Positions 47,480 to 50,841 of a DNA stretch of 50,841 bases are shown here, piece after piece. Both the position numbers and the translations under genes were made by a program. Numbering within the stretch: position 1 is the stretch's first letter; each line of letters starts with the position of its first letter. This stretch comes from Chloroflexota bacterium (GTDB lineage: Bacteria; Chloroflexota; Limnocylindria; Limnocylindrales; CSP1-4). Where the stretch lies: NCBI GenBank assembly GCA_003158875.1, contig PMLK01000058.1, positions 1 to 50,841 on the forward strand. The letters run 5' to 3'. Below the pieces are notes generated by a model. That model was not told the origin of the DNA. It saw only the letters and a program-made list of their open reading frames with translations, and searched no databases.

Positions 47480-49156
47480 ATGACATCGCAGATCGCCAGC
47501 GCGCCGGAGCACGCCGCGATCGAGGTTAATCCCCGAGCACGTTTCGAAATCCTGGGCGCCATCCTGCTGGCGATGTTCCTGGGTGCGCTGGACCAGACCA
47601 TCGTCGGTCCCGTCCTGCCCCGGATCTCGACCGAGCTCAACGGCTCCAGCCTGTACGTTTGGGTCGTGACCTCATACCTCGTGACCAGCACGGCGGCCAT
47701 CCCGGTTTACGGCAAGCTGTCGGATTTCTTCGGTCGCAAGCCGATGCTGATCATCGGCATATTGCTGTTCCTGCTCGGCTCAATCCTGTCGGGCTTCAGC
47801 CAGACGATGGAGCAGCTCGTCTTCTTCCGGGGCGTTCAAGGCCTCGGAGCCGGAGCCCTGTTCCCCATCGCCCTCGCTGTCATCGGCGACCTCTTCACCC
47901 CGGCCGAGCGAGGCAAGTACCAGGGCCTGTTCGGCGCTGTGTTCGGCGTCGCATTCCTGGTCGGGCCGTTCCTCGGCGGAGTCCTGACCGACAACCTGTC
48001 CTGGCACTACATCTTCTTCGTCAACGTGCCGGTCGGGTTCGTTTCGCTCTTCCTGATCTGGCGACTGCTGCCAATGGTTCATCCCGAGGACGCCAAGTTC
48101 ACGCTCGACATCGCAGGCGTCATCACATTCACGGGCGCCATCGTCCCCGTCCTGATCGCCCTAACCCTGGCCGAGACCAGCAGCTGGACTGACACCGCCG
48201 TGCTGAGCTGGTTCGCCATCGGCTTCGTCTTCCTGCTCGTATTCATCGGAGTCGAGTACAAGGCGAAGGATCCGATGATCCCGCTCGACCTCTTCCGCAA
48301 CCGGACATTTGCGGTTTCGGCGTTCGCGACCTTCTTCGCGGTCTTCGGCTTCTCGATCCTGATCATCTTCCTGCCGCTCTGGTTCCAGATCGTCCAGGGC
48401 GCGACCACTACTGAATCCGGCTACATGCTCTTCCCGTTCTTGATCGGCCTGATCTTCAGTTCTATCGCGGCCGGCCAGGTCGTCAGCCGGACCGGCCGGT
48501 ACAAGGTTCTACTGGCCGCCGGTATGGCCTTCATGGCCGTCGGCGTCGGGCTCTTCTCGCTCCTCCACGGCGACACACCGTATCTGGTGATGTCCGGCTG
48601 GATGTTGATTGCCGGTCTCGGCGTCGGTCCCACGATGGCGATCTTCACCCTGATCGTGCAGAACGACGTTCCGTTCCAGCGACTCGGGACGGCCACCAGC
48701 GACCTGACCCTGTTCCGCCAAATAGGAACCTCAGTCGGGCTGACCATGGCGTTCACGCTCTTCCGCAACAACTTGACGCCCGACTCGATCGGCAAGGCCG
48801 CCATGGCCGCCGGAGCAACACCGGCCCAACTCGGGGCCGCCTCCGGTTCGTTCAACGCCGACGCGAGCCAGTTCCTCTCCGTCGGCGGCGATCTGGCCAA
48901 GACGCTGTCGCAGCTGCCACCCGCCTTCAAGACGGGCTTCTTCGAGGCATTTTCGCAAGCCATCGCCCAATCGATGCCCCTGGGCATCTTGGCTGCCGCG
49001 ATCTCCTTCTTCGCCGTGCTGGCGCTCAAGGAGAATCCGCTGCGAGCCCATTTCCACGCCGATCAGGCCGCCAGATCCGGCCTTCAGGCCCAGGCCGCCG
49101 GACCGGTGGCGGGCGTGGCCGGCGTGGCGGGACCCGCGTCGGGCGCAACCGAGTAG
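47480..49156 (+). CDS. MFS multidrug exporter, DHA2 (EmrB/QacA) family, 14 helices
   Basis: A 558-residue drug:proton antiporter. ATG 47480 follows AGGAG. It has the DHA2 hallmark LGALDQTIVGPVLPRISTEL in helix one (motif D1), motif A GKLSDFFGRKPMLIIG between helices two and three, and motif C GVAFLVGPFLGGVLTDNLSW in helix five. Helices continue to about residue 520. The last about 25 residues are a soluble Ala/Gly/Val tail containing GVAGVAGPA, coded by a short repeat. A long leader with an 11-base-period repeat suggests regulated expression. The substrates are unknown. Confidence 0.93.
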   Translation: MTSQIASAPEHAAIEVNPRARFEILGAILLAMFLGALDQTIVGPVLPRISTELNGSSLYVWVVTSYLVTSTAAIPVYGKLSDFFGRKPMLIIGILLFLLGSILSGFSQTMEQLVFFRGVQGLGAGALFPIALAVIGDLFTPAERGKYQGLFGAVFGVAFLVGPFLGGVLTDNLSWHYIFFVNVPVGFVSLFLIWRLLPMVHPEDAKFTLDIAGVITFTGAIVPVLIALTLAETSSWTDTAVLSWFAIGFVFLLVFIGVEYKAKDPMIPLDLFRNRTFAVSAFATFFAVFGFSILIIFLPLWFQIVQGATTTESGYMLFPFLIGLIFSSIAAGQVVSRTGRYKVLLAAGMAFMAVGVGLFSLLHGDTPYLVMSGWMLIAGLGVGPTMAIFTLIVQNDVPFQRLGTATSDLTLFRQIGTSVGLTMAFTLFRNNLTPDSIGKAAMAAGATPAQLGAASGSFNADASQFLSVGGDLAKTLSQLPPAFKTGFFEAFSQAIAQSMPLGILAAAISFFAVLALKENPLRAHFHADQAARSGLQAQAAGPVAGVAGVAGPASGATE

Positions 49157-49173
49157 CTTTCCGGACGCGAATC

Positions 49174-49207
49174 GGAAATGGCCGCGAGACACATAGCGGC
49201 CATTTCC
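49174..49207 (+). terminator. Hairpin with perfect 12-bp stem after the MFS gene
   Basis: GGAAATGGCCGC and its exact complement flank a 10-base loop, 17 bases after the MFS stop. No T-run follows, so it may act as a Rho-independent-like barrier or an mRNA end stabiliser. Confidence 0.65.
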
Positions 49208-49262
49208 ATAACCTGACCGGAAACATCCGCGCCCAAATCGTGGGCCTCAAGACGTTTCGGCG

Positions 49263-50291
49263 ATGGCGCGTGACAATATGCCGATGAGAATCCGCCGTCC
49301 CAACCGCGCAGCGTCGGCCATTTGGGCAATCGCCATCTCCGCAGTTGTGGCCGGCTGCGGCTCGGCCCCAACGGACACGCCATTCTCCGCCGATGTAACC
49401 GGCACGAGCACGCCCGAACCGACGGCCACCGGCACGCCGGCAACGTCGGCGGCGGCATCCGGTCCCGTCGCGGAGTCCCAAACTCCGGGATCCGGCCTGC
49501 CGGATTTCAGCCACGTCTACGTGATCATCATGGAGAACAAGAGTTACCGCAGCATCGTCGGGGCCGGCAACGCTCCGTACCTCAACTCGCTGATCGCCCG
49601 GTACGGGCTGGCCACCAATCTGGATGCCGAGACGCATCCCTCGGAGCCGAACTACATCGCCCTTGTCTCGGGCGGGCTCCAGGGAACTACCCTGGACTTA
49701 ACGTACAACCTCAAGGCCCCGAGCCTGTTCGACCAGATCGAGACCGCGGGACGGACCTGGCACGTATACGCCCAGTCGTATCCGGGCAACTGCTACAAGG
49801 CTTCGTCCGCGTCCGGATTCGCCGACGGACCGGGCTCGGTGGGCGACTACGCCAGAAAACACAACCCCGCGATCAGCTTCGTGTCGATCAGCGCCAACGC
49901 CACACGATGCGCGAACATAACTCGGTTGACCGGCTTCAACCCGGCCGCGGCCGACTTCGAGATGATCATTCCCAACCTCATCAACGACATGCACAGCAGC
50001 TCGACCCGGGCCGGAGACAACTTCCTCAAGGCCTTCGTGCCCAAGATAACTTCGAGTCCGGCGTTCGCGAATTCGCTGCTCATCATCACCTGGGACGAAG
50101 GGGCCGAGAGCGACAAGGCGGGCGGCGGCGGCCACATAGCCACGATATTCGCCAGCCCCGGAATGAAGCCCGGCTCGAAGTTCACGGGGGCGGCGACGCA
50201 CTATTCGATCCTGCGCACGATCGAACTCGCCTGGGGCCTGCCGCTGCTGGGCGACGCGGCCAAAGCTTCCTCGATCGAACTGCCCTACTGA
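49263..50291 (+). CDS. Secreted phosphoesterase (acid phosphatase/phospholipase C superfamily), lipoprotein
   Basis: A 342-residue exported hydrolase. Several Met codons occur at the N-terminus; ATG 49263 is the longest and none has a good ribosome site, so the start is uncertain within eight residues. Signal helix ASAIWAIAISAVVAGC ends in a lipobox Cys, followed by a Thr/Pro/Ala linker. The phosphoesterase domain begins HVYVIIMENKSYRSIVG, where the Glu-Asn pair binds metal, then ETHPSEPNYIALVSGGLQGT, LLIITWDEGAESDKAGGGGH and THYSILRTIELAWGLP. It probably releases phosphate from outside substrates. Confidence 0.85.
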   Translation: MARDNMPMRIRRPNRAASAIWAIAISAVVAGCGSAPTDTPFSADVTGTSTPEPTATGTPATSAAASGPVAESQTPGSGLPDFSHVYVIIMENKSYRSIVGAGNAPYLNSLIARYGLATNLDAETHPSEPNYIALVSGGLQGTTLDLTYNLKAPSLFDQIETAGRTWHVYAQSYPGNCYKASSASGFADGPGSVGDYARKHNPAISFVSISANATRCANITRLTGFNPAAADFEMIIPNLINDMHSSSTRAGDNFLKAFVPKITSSPAFANSLLIITWDEGAESDKAGGGGHIATIFASPGMKPGSKFTGAATHYSILRTIELAWGLPLLGDAAKASSIELPY

Positions 50292-50406
50292 CAGCGGCGC
50301 GGTTCTGCCGGCCGGGCCGTGCGCTTTCCGGCCGACCTGTTCACCTTCCCCCCGGCAAGTCATCATTGGCCAAACGGCATGAACAGACAGCGGAGGTCCG
50401 ATTAGC

Positions 50407-50841
50407 GTGGCAGTCGACGAGCGAGCGGGCAAGCCGGCGGTGGCGTCGATGCTGGTCGATGTCGGCCGGCTCATCGGAGCCTACTACGACGTCCACCCCG
50501 ATCCCGCCGTTCCCGCCCAGGCCGTCAGCTTCGGCACTTCCGGCCATCGCGGCTCCTCTCTCAACGCCTCGTTCAATCAGGACCACATCCTGGCCACGAC
50601 CGAGGCGATCTGCCGTTACCGCAAGGGCAAGGGCATAAACGGGCCGCTCTTCCTGGGTAAAGACAGCCACGCACTCTCCGCCCCGGCAACCCGGACCGCC
50701 GTCGAAGTCCTCGTCGCCAACGGCGTCGCGGTCCAGCTCGACGTCGACGACGGATTCACCCCGACGCCCGCCGTCTCGCACGCCATCCTGACCTACAACC
50801 GCGGCCGGACCGACGGACTCGCCGACGGCATCGTCGTCACG
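50407..50841 (+). CDS. pgm: Phosphoglucomutase, N-terminal part, cut by right window edge
   Basis: The first 145 residues of an alpha-D-glucose phosphate-specific phosphoglucomutase, which interconverts glucose-1- and glucose-6-phosphate. GTG 50407 has GGAGG ten bases upstream. Diagnostic segments: VSFGTSGHRGSSLNASFNQD, FLGKDSHALSAPATRTAVEV, DDGFTPTPAVSHAILTYNRG and DGLADGIVVT, after which the catalytic Ser loop would follow beyond the edge. The match is to the E. coli Pgm type rather than ManB/GlmM. Confidence 0.95.
   Translation, partial: MAVDERAGKPAVASMLVDVGRLIGAYYDVHPDPAVPAQAVSFGTSGHRGSSLNASFNQDHILATTEAICRYRKGKGINGPLFLGKDSHALSAPATRTAVEVLVANGVAVQLDVDDGFTPTPAVSHAILTYNRGRTDGLADGIVVT

Overview
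The window is a GC-rich (about two-thirds GC by eye), gene-dense bacterial chromosome segment with about 45 protein genes and no rRNA, tRNA, CRISPR array, phage or insertion sequence that I could recognise. The mix (complete menaquinone operon, many lipoproteins with a Cys lipobox, kelch and Ig-like secreted proteins, TetR-ABC exporter, OmpR/HtrA stress module, AmmeMemoRadiSam genes, mixed Shine-Dalgarno and leaderless starts) suggests a monoderm-like soil or freshwater bacterium. Chloroflexota (Limnocylindria-like) is my best guess and Actinomycetota the alternative. This placement is inference from gene content only.

Region by region. 1-2.45 kb: a family 5 (peptide) ABC binding lipoprotein, cut by the window edge, and a DppC-type permease on the minus strand. 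2.8-4.1 kb: two small unknown genes, then a frameshifted, truncated 2-keto-3-deoxygluconate kinase pseudogene. 4.3-10.4 kb: PLP aminotransferase, two membrane proteins, an ArsN2-like acetyltransferase, a divergent rhodanese / DUF2892 pair around a palindrome, an ECF sigma factor with a built-in zinc-binding anti-sigma-like tail, and a DUF5946-like protein. 10.4-13.7 kb: glpD-glpK, overlapping by one base. 14-19.4 kb: a helical-repeat protein with two zinc ribbons, a lipoprotein, an MgtA-type Mg2+ P-ATPase with repeat-built tails, and an EamA exporter.

19.4-29.5 kb is the centrepiece. A TetR regulator sits behind a perfect palindrome and is followed without any gap by menF-menD-menH-menB-menA-menC-menE, every junction overlapping. 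MenE carries a complete second domain, an alpha/beta hydrolase with a visible Ser-Asp-His set. The operon lacks a recognisable DHNA-CoA thioesterase, so the fused hydrolase is a candidate for that step. A leaderless metF follows.

30.3-36.8 kb is an island of secreted or surface proteins: a Pro/Thr-rich membrane protein, an orphan sugar-binding lipoprotein, a seven-repeat kelch lipoprotein, a zinc-ribbon protein with duplicated outer domains, an SGNH hydrolase and a DUF4232-like lipoprotein. 37-40.3 kb: TetR plus a two-gene ABC exporter. 40.4-44.3 kb: small membrane protein, OmpR-type response regulator, histidine kinase and convergent HtrA protease. 44.4-47.2 kb: AMMECR1, AmrS and Memo. 47.5-50.8 kb: an MFS drug exporter, a secreted phosphoesterase and the start of phosphoglucomutase.

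Two regulatory patterns recur. First, at least eight genes lacking a Shine-Dalgarno sequence have a TANNNT hexamer 6-9 bases before the start codon, as expected for leaderless transcripts. Second, direct repeats of a TTCA-type hexamer exactly 11 bases apart lie upstream of the two-component locus, the HtrA protease and the MFS exporter, suggesting one OmpR-type regulon.
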